Origin: Lota lota | Taxonomy: Eukaryota > Chordata > Actinopteri > Gadiformes > Lotidae | Length of the DNA: 64,000 nt | Assembly (NCBI GenBank): GCA_026745465.1 | Contig: JACYXH010000087.1 | Coordinates: 1,920,311-1,984,310 of the forward strand | Direction of reading: 5' to 3' | Part shown: positions 1 through 37,679 of the stretch, in pieces | Layout: every line of letters begins with the position of its first letter | Position numbering within the stretch: position 1 is the stretch's first letter | Notes under the pieces: model-generated | The model's input: only the letters and a program-made list of their open reading frames with translations | Told to the model about the DNA's origin: nothing | The model's database searches: none | Position numbers and translations under genes: made by a program

Positions 1-9
1 CAGATAAGG

Positions 10-58
10 TCAGTCAGTCAGTCAGTCAGTCAGTGAGTGAGTGAGTGAGTGAGTGAGA
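10..58. repeat. Tetranucleotide array (GTCA)n/(GTGA)n
   Basis: Bases 10-34 are CAGT-type units that switch to GTGA-type units to about 58. The array starts a few bases inside the intron after the third ccdc125 exon, so it sits almost on the splice donor. Confidence 0.9.
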
Positions 59-62
59 GAAC

Positions 63-1297
63 CTTTCCTTGCAGGATCTTTAATGCTTCGTACTTCCCCT
101 CCAGGTAGCGGTGCGTCACCTCCAGCTCACAGCGTAGCACTTCCAGTGTCTTCAGATACAGATGGGACCAGAAGTGTGTATTGTAATGCTTGCAGTAAGG
201 TATGGGGCAGGATCCCAAGCGAGTATCATTCAAAAGCTTTGAGAGAAGATTTAAATGTTCCGTTTTTCATTTTCCTACCTCAGATGCCTCTTGTAGTCTC
301 TCTCTCAGCTCTTCTTTTGAAAGGTCCACCAGGGACCCTGGTAGAACATAAAATAGATCAGATATAGATAAATCAAAGCACCCCAAATCATACTCCTGTG
401 GGCCCTCTCGCCTCAGACTTCTATGCTGCAAGTGTTCTCCATTCACTAACATACTGGTTAACAAAAAATAAATTAAACACTTTAAATTAAACATCACATA
501 CGTCTCACGCTGTATAACTTAAACCCACCATCATCAATTGTTGCTGGCCCAATTTGGTTTTGATTCAATGGGTTTTGATAGAATCTCATCTCACCTTTAA
601 ATTGTAAGTGAAGTTTTCCTGTTAAGTATAAAAAGTATCAATCATATATTTAAAAATATGATTCATAGGCACATTATGGATAAGGGTACCTATTTTATTG
701 GTCTTAAAGAACCCGAGACAATAACTGAACTGCATAGTTTCATTGAGTCACTAATATATATAATTGCACGCAATAACTTCATATTCAGCTGTTATCCCGT
801 AAGGCTTCTTCGAACAAAGTGTGTTACATACTTGTGTCTTATAGCCTATACTAGGCATGAAAGATAAACAAGTAAATGTAATTCCTTATTCACGCCAACT
901 TTCCAGCTGGAACGTTGTGGGAGGCACCACCATACCATCCCAGTAGGCCAGGGGTCCTTAAAGTGCAACGCTATGTAGAATAGGTCTACTATCATAAACT
1001 ATATTATTGACACATGCAACTTTCTGAATATGAATTATAATGATTCGGGTGTTCAAATATACCTGATCTTGTTTTCAACGACGTGTACGGCATGCCGAAC
1101 GATGTCAACGAGAAACCGGCGTCGCTCACTCTGCTCTCCCGCGGGAGCTCAGTTCCGCTGGGTGTACCATGCTGCTGGTGTCCCTTGGCCTGGAGGTCGA
1201 GGGCCGCCAGTCTTTTGTCCATACCGTCTCCCAGGTCTCCTTCTGCCATATTATCATCCAAGAGTCTTTCTCCAGTAGCTTCTCCGTTACACTGCAT
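63..1297 (-). CDS. ccdc125: CCDC125-like coiled-coil protein, 5' part only
   Basis: Three coding exons on the minus strand keep frame: 1063-1297 (ATG at 1295-1297, directly after a splice acceptor), 279-445 and 63-149. The gene continues past base 1. The first exon carries [10 protein letters not shown], like the MTEGDLG start region of human CCDC125. The next two carry [15 protein letters not shown] and EALKILQGK, matching the LSNEELRQ and EALKILQ coiled-coil segment of that family. A strong GTAAGT donor at 1436 (minus sense) suggests a leading untranslated exon just above 1437. The family is a cytoplasmic coiled-coil protein reported to affect cell motility; that role is family knowledge, not visible here. 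The donor after 63 (GTTCTC) is weak and runs straight into a tetranucleotide array. It lies just downstream of rad17 on the same strand. The identity is fairly sure; the exact start is less so, because human has extra N-terminal residues. Confidence 0.8.
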
Positions 1298-2145
1298 CTG
1301 CAGTCAAAAGTTAAATATCGGTCAAGCCTCTAGCACACGCACACACACCTTAACATTGAGGACTGCATAGGCTAATTGAACAGAATTTCACCACACGAGG
1401 CAGTTTCACTTGCATATAAAACGGTATAGCACTTACTTTCAAAGGTGTCGTGTTTCACTTGTTGCAAATGTTTAGTTGTACGACAACGGCGTTTGAGGAA
1501 GCAGACGTCTGTGCCATCGTTGCGCACCAAAGAAAAAAAACACACTACTCATCTACCCATCCCTACACTACTCCCATGGTCGCCTTCTAGCTTACGACCG
1601 GATTCGTTATGTTTTAACAAGATCAGAACGAACCCATCATCTTTTGCGTGTCAGTTACAACGTCAGAGAGGCCATTTCAAACGAGCTCTGCTGAATACGC
1701 TGAGTAAATGTTATCTTAAGGGGCGTGAAGTGAAACGGACGTGACACTACTGACATAAGTTCATTCTGCAACAATGTTTTATTGTATACGCCTGTAACTT
1801 GATACACAAAGGAATATGCTTTGGGAAAGAAATGCGATTTAACCATGAAACGTGAACAAGTGAAAAAACGAAGGCATGTGAAGGTTTAACTTAATCTAAA
1901 TGTTTTATGATCAAGTTGATCCAAGGAGTCACAGTCGAGTCTATGCTAGGCCTATTATTCAACAGATATAGGCAGCAAAACAATTGGAAATACAACACAT
2001 AAATACAATAATAGTTATGTTAAGCGATGATGCACTTATGAGACAATAGTATGTCTAGCTGGTGTGCTGATATTACAAACAATATTCAAACAACAAGACA
2101 AGAAACAACGGTTTGATCCAGAAAGTCCATTTCAGGTTCTCAGGG
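1298..2145. other. rad17 3' UTR and ccdc125 promoter region
   Basis: There is no coding exon here. A minus-strand AATAAA (plus TTTATT at 1778-1783) lies about 365 bases past the rad17 stop and is a likely polyadenylation signal. The ccdc125 leading exon probably ends at 1437, where the minus strand reads GAAA then GTAAGT. The two genes are therefore in tandem with only a few hundred bases between transcript end and next start. Open frames here have no family likeness. Confidence 0.5.
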
Positions 2146-9147
<7,002 letters not shown>

Positions 9148-9858
9148 CTGTGGTGCTTTACATTGGCCTGGGAGCTAGAGGTCTATACCAATCGCTGCAG
9201 ATGTGTCACAGCAACATCGTTTTCAGTGTACACTAAAGAGACAGCGATTGACAGCCAAAGACTCCTATTAGAGCGGAGGCGAAGTTAAGATTAAGTAAAA
9301 AGTCACCGAAATAAACCCTGCAAAGAGTGCGGTAAGCTTAATATAAAACACGTGCAACGCATTTTGCAGCTTTCAGGACTGTGTTCATTTCCACTTCAGA
9401 ACTTTATTCAGCAAGCTTAACAGAATGTGTTGACAAATAACCAAGCCTAATCTTCTACTTGGATTTGTTGGTATAACGACATAAACATACCTTCGCAATA
9501 TGCGTTGTATTCAAGTTTGAGCGACTTTAAAGGCTCGACTATATTTGATATTATAACTAATTAGAGTGGATGCGAGTGACCGTTTCTCTTTAAACCCGAG
9601 GGGGATTGGTTGTAACGTTACGGCGCACTAAAGTGACGTAGGAGGCTTCCTGTTATGCTGGAGCACGCCGAGCTACGCAGTACGCATGCATCTGCCACAA
9701 CGCTTGCACGAGAAGTCAAATGTAAGAAAGGAAAAAACGGAACTATATGTGCGTTTCATCATTATAACAATATAGCCGATTACAAATAAAAGGCTGAAAA
9801 CAACTTATCGACTAGCCGAACCCAGCCGCTACCTCGCTCAACAAGTCAAGTTAAGGCA
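9148..9858. promoter_or_regulatory. Shared divergent promoter region of rad17 and ak6
   Basis: The rad17 start (9147, minus) and the ak6 start (9859, plus) are 711 bases apart and point away from each other. The same head-to-head pairing of RAD17 with AK6/TAF9 is known in mammals. No TATA box is obvious next to either start. The segment has several CG-containing patches (around 9600-9720), in keeping with a housekeeping two-way promoter. No TAF9 exon, which shares its 5' end with AK6 in mammals, was found in the window. Confidence 0.6.
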
Positions 9859-11486
<1,628 letters not shown>

Positions 11487-14344
11487 TGTATAGGAAGTAC
11501 ACATTGGCTTGAATGATTGGTCGTCTTTTTTGGGCCTCACAAATAGAGTAAAATATGGACATCATAATGTGGAGTATTCGCAGAAGACAAACATTATTGG
11601 GAAATTTGTAGGCTTGTGTGACTTTTTCTTTCTTTTTAAATAAAAATTGAAAGCATCCATACTTTTGAATGTTTCGTTTTTCAACCCAACAATTCAGATG
11701 TCACGACTCCCAAAGGTAATTCTGAAAGTGCTACAAAATAATTAAATTTAAAGGATTATTTAGTTCTGCAATGTATTGATCTATTGGTACATTTAAATGT
11801 CCCCAGCTAGGTGCCATTCTAGTGCAACTTTATAGCAATTTTAAATAAACAGCCCTGTAGTCAAGTCAATGATATGGGTATAGCCCACACAGTTGCAGTA
11901 GGCCTTTTATATGGTGCCAGTTTTCTAGAGCAAATGCAATCTAGTTACAAATCCCTGTATTATTGCAACCTCTGCCCAGGATCCCATTATTTGATGGATA
12001 TGATTTGCAGAAAATCCTGATTTTAAGTCTCGGGTTTAAACCATTCTTGCACCCCCTCCAGCTCCCAGAGGGGAAAGACCCCCTCCGGTCCTTCCCTATA
12101 TAGCCAGTGGGCTATGCCCCCGACTCCAGACCACCCCTCATAAAATGAGTGATAAGGTCATTTTTTCTAGCCAATCTGACCTTCAAATGGACTCAAATTG
12201 TATGTAGTTGCTCCTATATTGAATGTTTACAATTATAGTTCTCTGACATTTGAAGTCACTTTTGATAAAAGCGTCTGCTTTTATCTAAATCTATTTTTTT
12301 GTATTATGATGTTGAAACCATCTGCATAGCCTACCTCGATAGTAGGAATCCCTTGGCGGAGCAAGAGCTCAGGTAACGGTCCAGCCTACATCAGGTGAAC
12401 TTTTTCATTGTGACCGTGCAAAGATAAGCCTATGTGCCTTAACGTTTACGACAGTGTGGGTCTACTCACGGCCCACACTCTTTAAACGCCAACATTTAAA
12501 ATAAACATTTTGTCTCATTGATGCGCATATGGAAGATGTTATAATGCAGTTTCTGTCATTTTAATTTTACAGTTTTCAGAAGTTCTTGATGTAGGGGAGC
12601 CCCACTGTTTCCCATTGATCATCATTTTGTATGGGTTTAAATTGCGGTGGTCAACTTGAGATTCTTGGTTTGAATTTGAGAGAAAAAAGATGTTAAGAGT
12701 TTATGGAGACTCTTTTCTTCTTAAAGGATTTGACCCCAGGTACATTTTTGCTATTGTCTATGTCGAGATGTAAATCAGCCATGATTTGTGTTCAATTCAA
12801 CCCGTCTCGCAGTGTAGAAGTGTTGCAGAATTTGGCACTTGGCGAGCCATTGACATCCATTCTGTTCCAAACAAGTGTTTAGCCGCTCCCATAGCTGATT
12901 CTTTTTTTTTTTCAACAAAAGTTAAGCATACAAGCTGCCCTGGCTAAGTCGTTTTCTCCAATAGTGCCCACAAACCAACAAATCCACATGTTTCAATTGT
13001 GTTTTTACATGCCACATGCCACAGACTTAGAGACTGAGAGGCGTGCAGCTAGAATTCTGAGCGAAGGAATTCTTAAAAAGAATGGATGTCAATGGCTTGC
13101 CAACTGCCCAATTTCAGAACATACATTCACCACAAGAGGGGGACGAAGTTGAACGTCCCATCTTGACATAAACATTTTCAACAATTAACCTGGTTCTTGG
13201 CAAACCGGCCAAATCCTTTAAAATGCATTTGATTGATGCATTTAAAGTTAAAATGCATGCCCCCGGAACACCTTAGAGGGTTTGGAATCCCCCCACCATA
13301 GTTTAGCAAATTAGGGGGCCCCAAACAACATTTAGAATTGAGCCCCCAAAAAGCTAGACACGGCCCGGGGTCTACTGCACTCTCATTATCCACATACTTA
13401 TACAAAAGTTAAGATCGTAGGCTATATATATATTTAACCAATTTATTTACTAAACTTTATTTTTTTTTAATAAGTCACCTTTGACAAATGTATTCAGGCC
13501 TACATTTGGAGTTATGTTTACGCAGTGTGAGTTTTGGTTGAGTAGAACCTGGTCAAGTAGCATTACTGTGTTGTTACACTGTTGAATAAAAGCAACAATA
13601 CAGGTTGTACCGGCCAAGCGGCAGATGGGCGGCCACTTCCTGTGCTCCAAGCGGATTGTTCGTATCGTCAGTAGTCTTCACCGAAAACTAGCGTTTCACA
13701 CAACAAAAGGGAGTGGGGGGAGGTCACGTGGGTCTTTCCACCTGTCTCTGGAGAAATTGCTTGCCAAGAGATCAACAACAGGTGGTGTAGAGGTAAATAC
13801 ACAATGATATGACGTTGTACTGTTAATTTTGCGTTTGAAAGAGAACTTGATTGTCGATACACCTACAAAGTTCCCATCGCTTGCGTTATTAATTGTTCAA
13901 GTAGCACGAACACTTGAGTTTTATCGATGGCAGAGTATACCTTCTTTTTTTTTGCGCAGTGTGTAACGTTACGGTTTTAAGATTTAAAAAGCAGACCTTC
14001 GTCATTGCATCTTTATTGCAGACTCTGAAACTATGACGAATCGTTTTACTTTTGATAGACAACTACCTTTGTTGTTTTCAAGTGTGATGGGAGTTTTCTA
14101 CAGGGTTACATTGCAGTTTAAACTATTGTCATCCCTGGACCTATCTATTTTGCTGTATACTTTGCTGAAGGACAAACTTTGCAATTGAGACCCTTTAACT
14201 GTGTCATTAACAATGGCACAATTTGTATTGACCAAATATTAATTTATTTAAACGTTTTAACAATGTTCCAGTGCAGCTAATCAAAAAGATTATTCAGTTG
14301 ACACATGAACTCAAATTTCTGGACTTCTGTTCTTAATCTTCCAG
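11487..14344. other. ak6-marveld2 intergenic region
   Basis: No convincing gene. About 12225-12300 holds TTTTGATAAAAGCGTCTGCT, the core of fish SINE-like tails. The segment 13600-13792 is probably the untranslated first exon and promoter of marveld2: it ends in GTGTAGAG before a GTAAAT donor, and a TTCCAG acceptor follows at 14339-14344. The rest is AT-rich sequence in which I see nothing further. Confidence 0.4.
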
Positions 14345-14387
14345 TTGCTGCTTTCTCTGCTCAGAGAAAAGAAAAAAAGGATTGCCA

Positions 14388-17108
<2,721 letters not shown>

Positions 17109-17749
17109 ACACCACACCTCTTCCAAATGTATGCACATGCATATAGAATGTATATATTATATATAGATACTTTTTTTTCTAGTCAATACATTTAATTTCA
17201 AACACAAAAACTCCCAGAAATTAAAATTATACTATACTTTCAGTTCTTCGCAACTTAATTATAGAAAAATACTTGTGAACATTTGTATGCGTGATAAGTA
17301 TTTTCCTGTGATTGTATTTTGATTGTTTTTGAGTTTGTAATGGGACCAATTTATTTGAATATTGCACATTCAACCCTTTGCCCTGTAACTTGAAATACAT
17401 TTTTTTATATAATTTAAATGATTGTTGCATTGTATTATTAATTATTTTATTACTTTCATATTTTAAATCTATCCACCATACCCTTTGTTTACTTATGAGT
17501 GAGAGGTAAAGCAGTAGCCTGTATTAGATGTATTCATGTTTTTACTACAGCAAAAGCATGTTTAGCTGAAATGCAGCCGCTGCATCAAACTTCATGGTGG
17601 TGAAGATGGGCCAGAAGCATTAGACAAAGTATGATTGATATGACATATGCCTAACCTAGATTGTAGTTGTTCATGTGATCATGAATTATTTATGAGAAAG
17701 TTACATTTCTGATTCCAACATATGTTTAAATCAATAACGTATTGATATA

Positions 17750-18718
17750 CAGTCATGTGAAAAAGTTAGAACACTCCATGAAAACTTTTGTCTTTTTCAA
17801 CATATTTCAACATATGGACATTTGATCTTCATTTTAACATTATTTAGAGATGGATGTAATATAACTGAGAAATATGTATATTTTAATTATTTGGAAGATG
17901 TAATTAATAAAAATCCATTTTTCTTGTGAGACGAAAGGACACCCCCATATGTATTGCTACTTAAAATGCTTTAGATTAGAATCAAGTGCACCACATCAGG
18001 TGCAAATGACTAGAACATCGTAAGAGACGATTTTGGTGGAGCCTGTCTTATTCAAACCTCAGATATTTAGTTAGGTTTGCTATTGATTGTTGAAGTGAGT
18101 GGAATCACTATGGCGAGATCAAAAGAGCTCTCTGAAGCCTTCAGAAAGAAGGTAGTAGATGCATATGAGTCTGGGAAGATACCAACTGTGAAGTATGGGG
18201 GTGGAAATGTCATGGTTGGGGCTGTTTTGCTGCAGCAGGGCCTGGGCAGCTCACCTTGGCTATTCCAGAGATTTCTGGAATGGCCAAGTCAAAGCCTGGA
18301 TCTTAATCCTATTGAGATGCTGTGGGGTGATTTGAAACAGGCTGTGCATGCAAGGCACCCCTCAAACATCACACGCCTGAAATAATTCTGCATGGAGGAG
18401 TGGGATAAACTTTCTCCCAACTGATGTCAGAGACTGGTAGACAGTTACAGGAAACGTCTGATTGAGGTAATTTCAGCCAAAGGAGGCAATACCAGCTATC
18501 AGGGCATAGGGTGTCCTAACTTTTTCCTCAGCAGAAATTGGCATTTTTGTTCATTTTTTGTTAAATAAATGATAAAGTAACTTATCATTGTTTTTTGTTC
18601 CATTACATCACCTTTATCTATATATATTGTTTGAAAGAAGATCAAATATTGATATGTCCATATTTCTTAAAAAAGAACTTCATGTTTCATGGGGTGTCTT
18701 AACTTTTTCACATGACTG
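17750..18718 (+). mobile_element. Internally deleted Tc1-like DNA transposon
   Basis: Flanked by TA on both sides (17748-17749 and 18719-18720). The ends are inverted: CAGTCATGTGAAAAAGTTA at the left and its reverse complement at the right, with similarity going about 80 bases inward. At 969 bases it is well short of a full Tc1 (about 1.6 kb). A frame at 18077-18385 begins with a Tc1 transposase N-terminus (ARSKELSEAFRKKVVDAYES) and jumps to the C-terminal part (GGGNVMVGAV, WPSQSLDLNPIEMLW). Most of the DNA-binding and DDE catalytic core is missing, so it cannot move itself. The similar ends suggest a fairly young copy. Confidence 0.92.
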
Positions 18719-19149
18719 TAGATGTAATTGATACTTTTAACTATTTTTTCAGATCAACACTATTAGGATTTGGTCTATCCAGACTAAGACCTCATTTGTT
18801 ATGTACTTATGCTCTTGTGTTTTGGGTCATTTTGTTTCGTCACTTAGCTCTGCACCAGTGCAGGGACAGATGTGTCTACTGATACAGAACACAATCTTGT
18901 CTTGTCCTGACAAAACCCCTACACCGTCGCACTACTCCATCAAAGCATGCTCCTCTTATTGGTTGAGACCATAGAACATTAGCAGTTTATCACCCGTCTC
19001 GCCTTTCAAACAGAACCCATCTTCAGCCCAGTCCGAACGCTGACCTTAGAACAGTATTTTGTGATGTATCCCTTAAGAGTGTCCCTGAAGAAATGTTGTC
19101 AAGCTTGCCACTCCTAGGAGATACTGTTCCAGGTATTTCAATACTTTGG

Positions 19150-19185
19150 GTGTGTATGTGCGTGTGTGTGTGTGTGTGTGTGTGT

Positions 19186-19261
<76 letters not shown>

Positions 19262-19275
19262 GTGTGCGTGCGTGC
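19150..19275. repeat. (GT)n microsatellite, lightly interrupted
   Basis: About 125 bases of GT with a few GC or GG breaks, between marveld2 and ocln. Confidence 0.95.
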
Positions 19276-20376
19276 ATGCGTGAGTGCGTTAATCAGCTGA
19301 CCATAAGTTCTGATGTTGGTAGTGTGAGATTGTCTCTCTGGATCTCTCATTTCGTGTTCTCGGTCATGCGCTCAACAACACGCTTCAATGAGTGAACATA
19401 GATACCAGTGTACGTATCGTTTTGCGGTCATCTCAGATACAGCCGTCCTATGTTATATAGAAGAACATGCGATGTTAGTCTGAAGGCAGATACAGGTTTG
19501 GCGAGGAAAGGACACCTGCAGGTTGAGTTGAGAGTGGATGCTCTCTTCGCCAATAAGAACGCAAGGGTGTGTCCCAATCATCAGCAAGTCAGCCCTCGCC
19601 TGAAAGTACCATCCATTCCATACGCAAAGCATAAACGGAAACGCAAGCATATCGCCTACGTTTCGATCACATTTGGTGGCGCCCAGACTATTGACAAAGT
19701 CGACCGGATAATATTGAACAGATAGTTACTCGTCATATTTACATCGTTCAGTAGTCTACTGTATGAGTTCTAACAGGTAGGCTCCATCTTAAGTTTACAT
19801 TACCTATAAATGGACCCTTGGCTGTAATATCAGGTTTCTGTTCAGTTTCAGCAAATGTAGGTCATTTAGGGCTACTTTCGATGGTTTGTGGATGTCGAAT
19901 TGTTTGGCTACCAAAAGTTACCATTCCATCTTTAACAAGCAAATGAGTCAAAGTATTGCAATTGTGGTGACGCGCAACATGTGTTTTAACTCGGAGATTA
20001 ACACTAGCCTACTATTATATTAGGCCTACTTATTTTCATTTTTGAATATAGGCCTACAGGTAAACTAATTCTGAATGTTTGCAATGTTAAACGTCCTCAG
20101 CAATCCAAGCCTTGTCTAACTTAATGTTATTTGTATCTTTCCCTCACCTTCCTCTTCAACGTTTTGTTTCCTATTTCTTGGATGTTTTTAGAAGGGCCCA
20201 TAGTAACCTATAGGCCACTCGTTTGCAATTGGGAAACCACGTGACTCATATTTCATTGTTGAAACGTACCTTATATGCTCTCTAGATAAAAAAACAACAA
20301 CGAGAGTTGCTCTCTTTGCATTTGTGTGTGTATGTGTTTTAAACGTAGCCTACGTATTAATCGCAGGTAAATACAA

Positions 20377-33843
<13,467 letters not shown>

Positions 33844-34684
33844 GCCTTGTGGAAACTAGCAGTGTGGGGACATTTTGAAGATTATGAGAAGAGCTGCCTG
33901 GAGAATTTTCATCAGATCAGCAACTGTTTGTTCTGCACTCAAAAGTACTATTATATGTATGTTATTATTTTGGAAAAGCAAAACAAAACAGGTGGTGTTC
34001 CTAATCCACAGACCTTGATTCTGAATTGGGATCATTTAGTCATTCACAGCAGGAGACTATACCAGTGTACACAAATGCAACATGGTTGAATTGTACTTCT
34101 GGAACTTTGAATTGCCACACAATTCTTGTGTGGCAAAACCAAAACATGAAGCATCTAGTAGGCCTACAGGTGAAAAACGTAAAAGATGCAGTTGCGGTCA
34201 GTGTTTTTTCTAGAAAATGATAGGGGATGGCAAAAGGCTGGTGTACAGAAGCATTGATTTGTTGGATAAGTGATAACTGTATGGAACCTTTCATACTAAA
34301 AATAAGCTGAATTATTTGTGTAAATGCCTGAATTTATACTAAGAATTTTTTTTCACAGCAACAAAAGTAAATCAAAACCATAATTTATTGTTTTACACAT
34401 TTTCATAATGACTAATGACTAATTAGCACTTTATAAAAAATATTTACTATATAAAACACAAGTACTGTTGAAGTACACAAAAATACAACTGCATTAGTTT
34501 GGATAAATGTTGACATTCATTCAAATGTAGTGATGAACAAACTAAAAGGTCGGAACAATATAACAATTATTATGACTAAAGTGATGGTTTTGACCCTCAA
34601 GTGTTTTTCTTAAAACATTCTAGTGAGGAAAAACCTAATTTGTGTGGAATGTCAATGCAATTTATCATTACATTTCCTTGAAAC
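33844..34684. other. gtf2h2/fam151b convergent 3' UTRs
   Basis: The two genes end toward each other. A minus-strand AATAAA (plus TTTATT at 34384-34389) could end fam151b. No other gene is seen. Confidence 0.5.
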
Positions 34685-37679
34685 TTAAGCGTTGCATAGT
34701 TGTAATCTTTCCGAGTCCGGTAAGTCATAATAAATTTGACTCTTCTCAAAATGTCTTCGGTATGGCAGTAGGTCCTGGACAGCAAACACATCCTCTTGGC
34801 CAGTCCATACAGTGAGCGTATACCTTATGTTAAGTAGAAAACACATCATTGCTAAACGACCAGCAATATAAACATGCATGTCTTATGGGAACAACAGATG
34901 TTTTGTTGAAAACCGTTCAAAAGGAATGGAAACATCAAACCAAAGCTTAGTATTGGTATTTTTAGTTTGTAAACCAACAAGCACAATGACAGAGAGAGAG
35001 ATATGGCCAAGCAGTGTTTGAATTAGGGAGAGGGCAGGGGGGGGGGGGGGGGGGCTCAGCTCCCTTGAAATAAAGCTGTGGGGGTCTCTAACAGTCTATC
35101 AAAATGTACATTTTATTCAAACACTTCTCTTAATTCTAAGGCAATTTTCTACTCTTACAATGATGCGTGTTAAAATGTATTAATACACAGCTTTGTTGAA
35201 TACTGCCGTAATCTGGTCGACTACGGCATACTACGGTCTTATTTATAAATAGCGGGCCGCTGCTATGAATACGGACGCTATTTACAACCATCTAACAGAC
35301 CATCGTTTTTAGTTCAAAAGAAATGTAGTTATATGTTGTGTCTAATTATTGATTTCTTTAGTAAGTAGCTGTGTAATAAGCAGGATAATGAACAACGAGC
35401 AGGTCATTATTGCGAAATAAACTCAAAACAAATACTCTAGAACACCATAGGAACATGTATCATTTTTAATTGAAAGGGAAAACTCCAATGTAAGGTCTAG
35501 TCATCATACTACAAATGTGTAATATTTGTCCGTGATTTTGATCTCTAGATCAATCTCAATGTGTTCAAAGTGTGTGGGTATGACTGTTCATATAAAATGC
35601 TCGAACATGAACATCTTCAAAAGCCTGTATGATTCACGAAATGACCAAAGCAGTTTGTTGTGTTCAGTCAGCCTCTCAATTAGCTTTGGTTCAAAATTGT
35701 TTAACAGGTGCAGTAGCCCTAATAGACACTCCGTGGCCACTGTGTTAGGTGCCTGCTTGTTAATGCAAATATAAAATCAGCCAATCACATGGCAGCAACG
35801 CGAGGCATAAAAGCATGCAGACATGACGGTTCATTTAGACCAAAATATCTGAATGAGGAAGAAACATGCTCTGAATAACTGACCATGGAATGATTGTTTG
35901 TGCCAGGGGTAGTTAGAGTTCACAATCACACCACTTTAACTGCAGACCTGCACTCTCTCTTGCCTTTATAGTCTCCAAAAAAAGCATTTAACAAACTCAT
36001 TTGCACTTTGGCTGCTGGCTGGCTGTGAAGATCCTACCTGTCTGATTGCTGCAGCAACCACTTCATCTGGCCGAAGGATTGTGCCAACAGGGCGGCTCGC
36101 ACTGGGAAGGTGACTGGATGACGTAAGCCCTGGCACGCCGCTTCCATCTGACGCACCATATCCCAGCTGTAACCTGGAGCGGACAAACGCATGAGGAAGT
36201 GGATTTCCGTTTGGTTTTCGTTTTTTTTGGTTCAAATTTAGGTTGGCCACCACACCTCTCTTGTGTCATCCTCACCTGGATTGTCTGTCTCAGCAGACCA
36301 CCCTGTGGTCCATCCGAGAGACAGCACAACGGGAGAGGAACCAGAGCCCACCGCGTCCAGGAAAGCCTGAGCTTCCAGTGGGGTGGCCACACCTCTGGGT
36401 CCTGGGAGGATGTCGGCGTTGAGCCAAACTGGCGCCCCCCAGTCACCCGACACTTTCTCCAACAAAGCCAATGACGGAACAACGGCTTCAAGGCTGTGAA
36501 GGCAGAGTGGCAAAAAGCAGTGGGTTAAAGGCCAACCAAACCCTAAAACAACTTATTTTTAGATGAAAATGGGTTAAGAGGGTTGCATCATAGTGCTATG
36601 TATGATCCTGGTCCAAATCTCAGCTTTAATGCACACATATTTTTAACTTAGGATATCATGTAAACATGGACTCAAATTGCACTCTATGGGTTAAATTAAT
36701 GCGTTGCCTGTTATTGGAAGTTGTTCTGGCTCTTTGTTTATTGGTTGCAGTATCTTAAAAGGGAGTAACGGTTGCCTATGCAATGAAGAATGAGCAGAGC
36801 AGTCTTTTAAGACAAACTTTAAAATCCTGAACTTTTCTAACTTGGCTTTTTAAACAAATGTATTTCCAGAATACGGCAGTTCAATGTTTCCCCTAAAAAA
36901 TGTCCTCTACATTTCATCAGCGTATTCCAGAGGTCACGAACCTCTTAAAGTCCAGTTTGATTCCCTTGTTGTTATGCGTCTTCACTTCTTCCAACCACTC
37001 CTGCAGTGTGATGTCACTGTCCCTTATGGGAGGATGTGCCATGATTGGTTCTTTGGGCTCATTTCCTCTCATAAGTATGTCCGCCTCGATCATGTGACAA
37101 GGTCCTAGAGGTAAGAAGGTCTACTCTGTTATACGTTTTGTGTCAAACTGGAAAAAAAAAACACTGAGTCGAGGGACCTCAACTCAGCACCGTGCATTTC
37201 TTTTTTAGATATCTTGTGAACAGTTTGACAAATGTAATAACATGTTATTTGCTATGGTGCCCCATTATGGCCATCACTGGAAGGTGGGATCCCTCTTTCT
37301 GCGTTCCTTCTCAAGGTTTCTTGCATGATGAGTTTTTCCTTGCTCTTTGGGTTAAGGGGGTGTCATAAATGTGGCCTATGAAGTCCTTTGAGACTAACTG
37401 TGATTAAGGGCCATACAAAAAAAAAAATGACATGACTTGACAAACACACAGATGCGGGTGAAATAATTACCTCCGCAAAGGAGGTAATGATTGGAATATT
37501 AAATTATATATGTCCTATGTATAAAAACAAGGTTGCAACCATAAAGTCATGTAATTACCTCTAACAGCAGCTGCGACTTTGTGCTTGCTGTTGGTAGCAT
37601 GGGACCACTCGATTTGTGAAGCATCCTTTGCTTGTATTTGCCCAAGATTAATGAAATAATCAAGGGTCGGATCCGTCAT
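34685..37679 (-). CDS. fam151b: FAM151B-like (menorin family) protein
   Basis: Five coding exons keep frame: 37559-37679, 36942-37104, 36276-36493, 36038-36173, 34685-34823; 258 residues (human 276). The family (DUF2181, related to C. elegans menorin) is predicted to fold as a TIM barrel like glycerophosphodiester phosphodiesterases; mouse Fam151b is needed for photoreceptor survival. Its reaction is not known. Conserved marks are HMIEADIL, EPIMAHPP, GIKLDFK, VWLNADILPGP, VLSLGWTTGW, HPVTFPVRAAL and LTVWTGQEDVFAVQDLL. The Glu-Ala-Asp and Lys-Leu-Asp clusters match the barrel's likely active-site side. No signal peptide or membrane segment, as in FAM151B and unlike FAM151A. Only one barrel domain is present. 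The last intron is 1.2 kb and carries a DNA repeat. Confidence 0.93.
35038..35054. repeat. Poly-G run of 17 bases
   Basis: An unbroken G tract inside fam151b intron 4. Confidence 0.9.
35715..35935. repeat. Teleost DNA-type interspersed repeat in fam151b intron 4
   Basis: CTCCGTGGCCACTGTGTTAG, AATCAGCCAATCACATGGCA, GCATAAAAGCATGCAGACAT and ATGATTGTTTGTGCCAG resemble a repeat very common in many fish whose left end reads GGCCACTTTATTAGGTACAC. No coding part. I assign no superfamily. Confidence 0.55.
37270..37440. repeat. Retroposon-like tail with A-rich end
   Basis: TTCCTTCTCAAGGTTTCTTG, TTTTTCCTTGCTCTTTGGG, CTTTGAGACTAACTGTGATT and a run of A match the order of a widespread fish repeat (…TTTTTCCTTGCC…TTTGAGAC…). 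Decayed; lies upstream of fam151b exon 1 in its intron 1. Confidence 0.45.

Larger units (their letters stand above)
17109..20366. other. marveld2-ocln intergenic region
   Basis: Holds the marveld2 3' UTR, a Tc1 remnant (17750-18718) and a GT array (19150-19275). The ocln leading exon must lie toward the right, but I could not place its 5' end. No further gene is visible. Confidence 0.5.
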
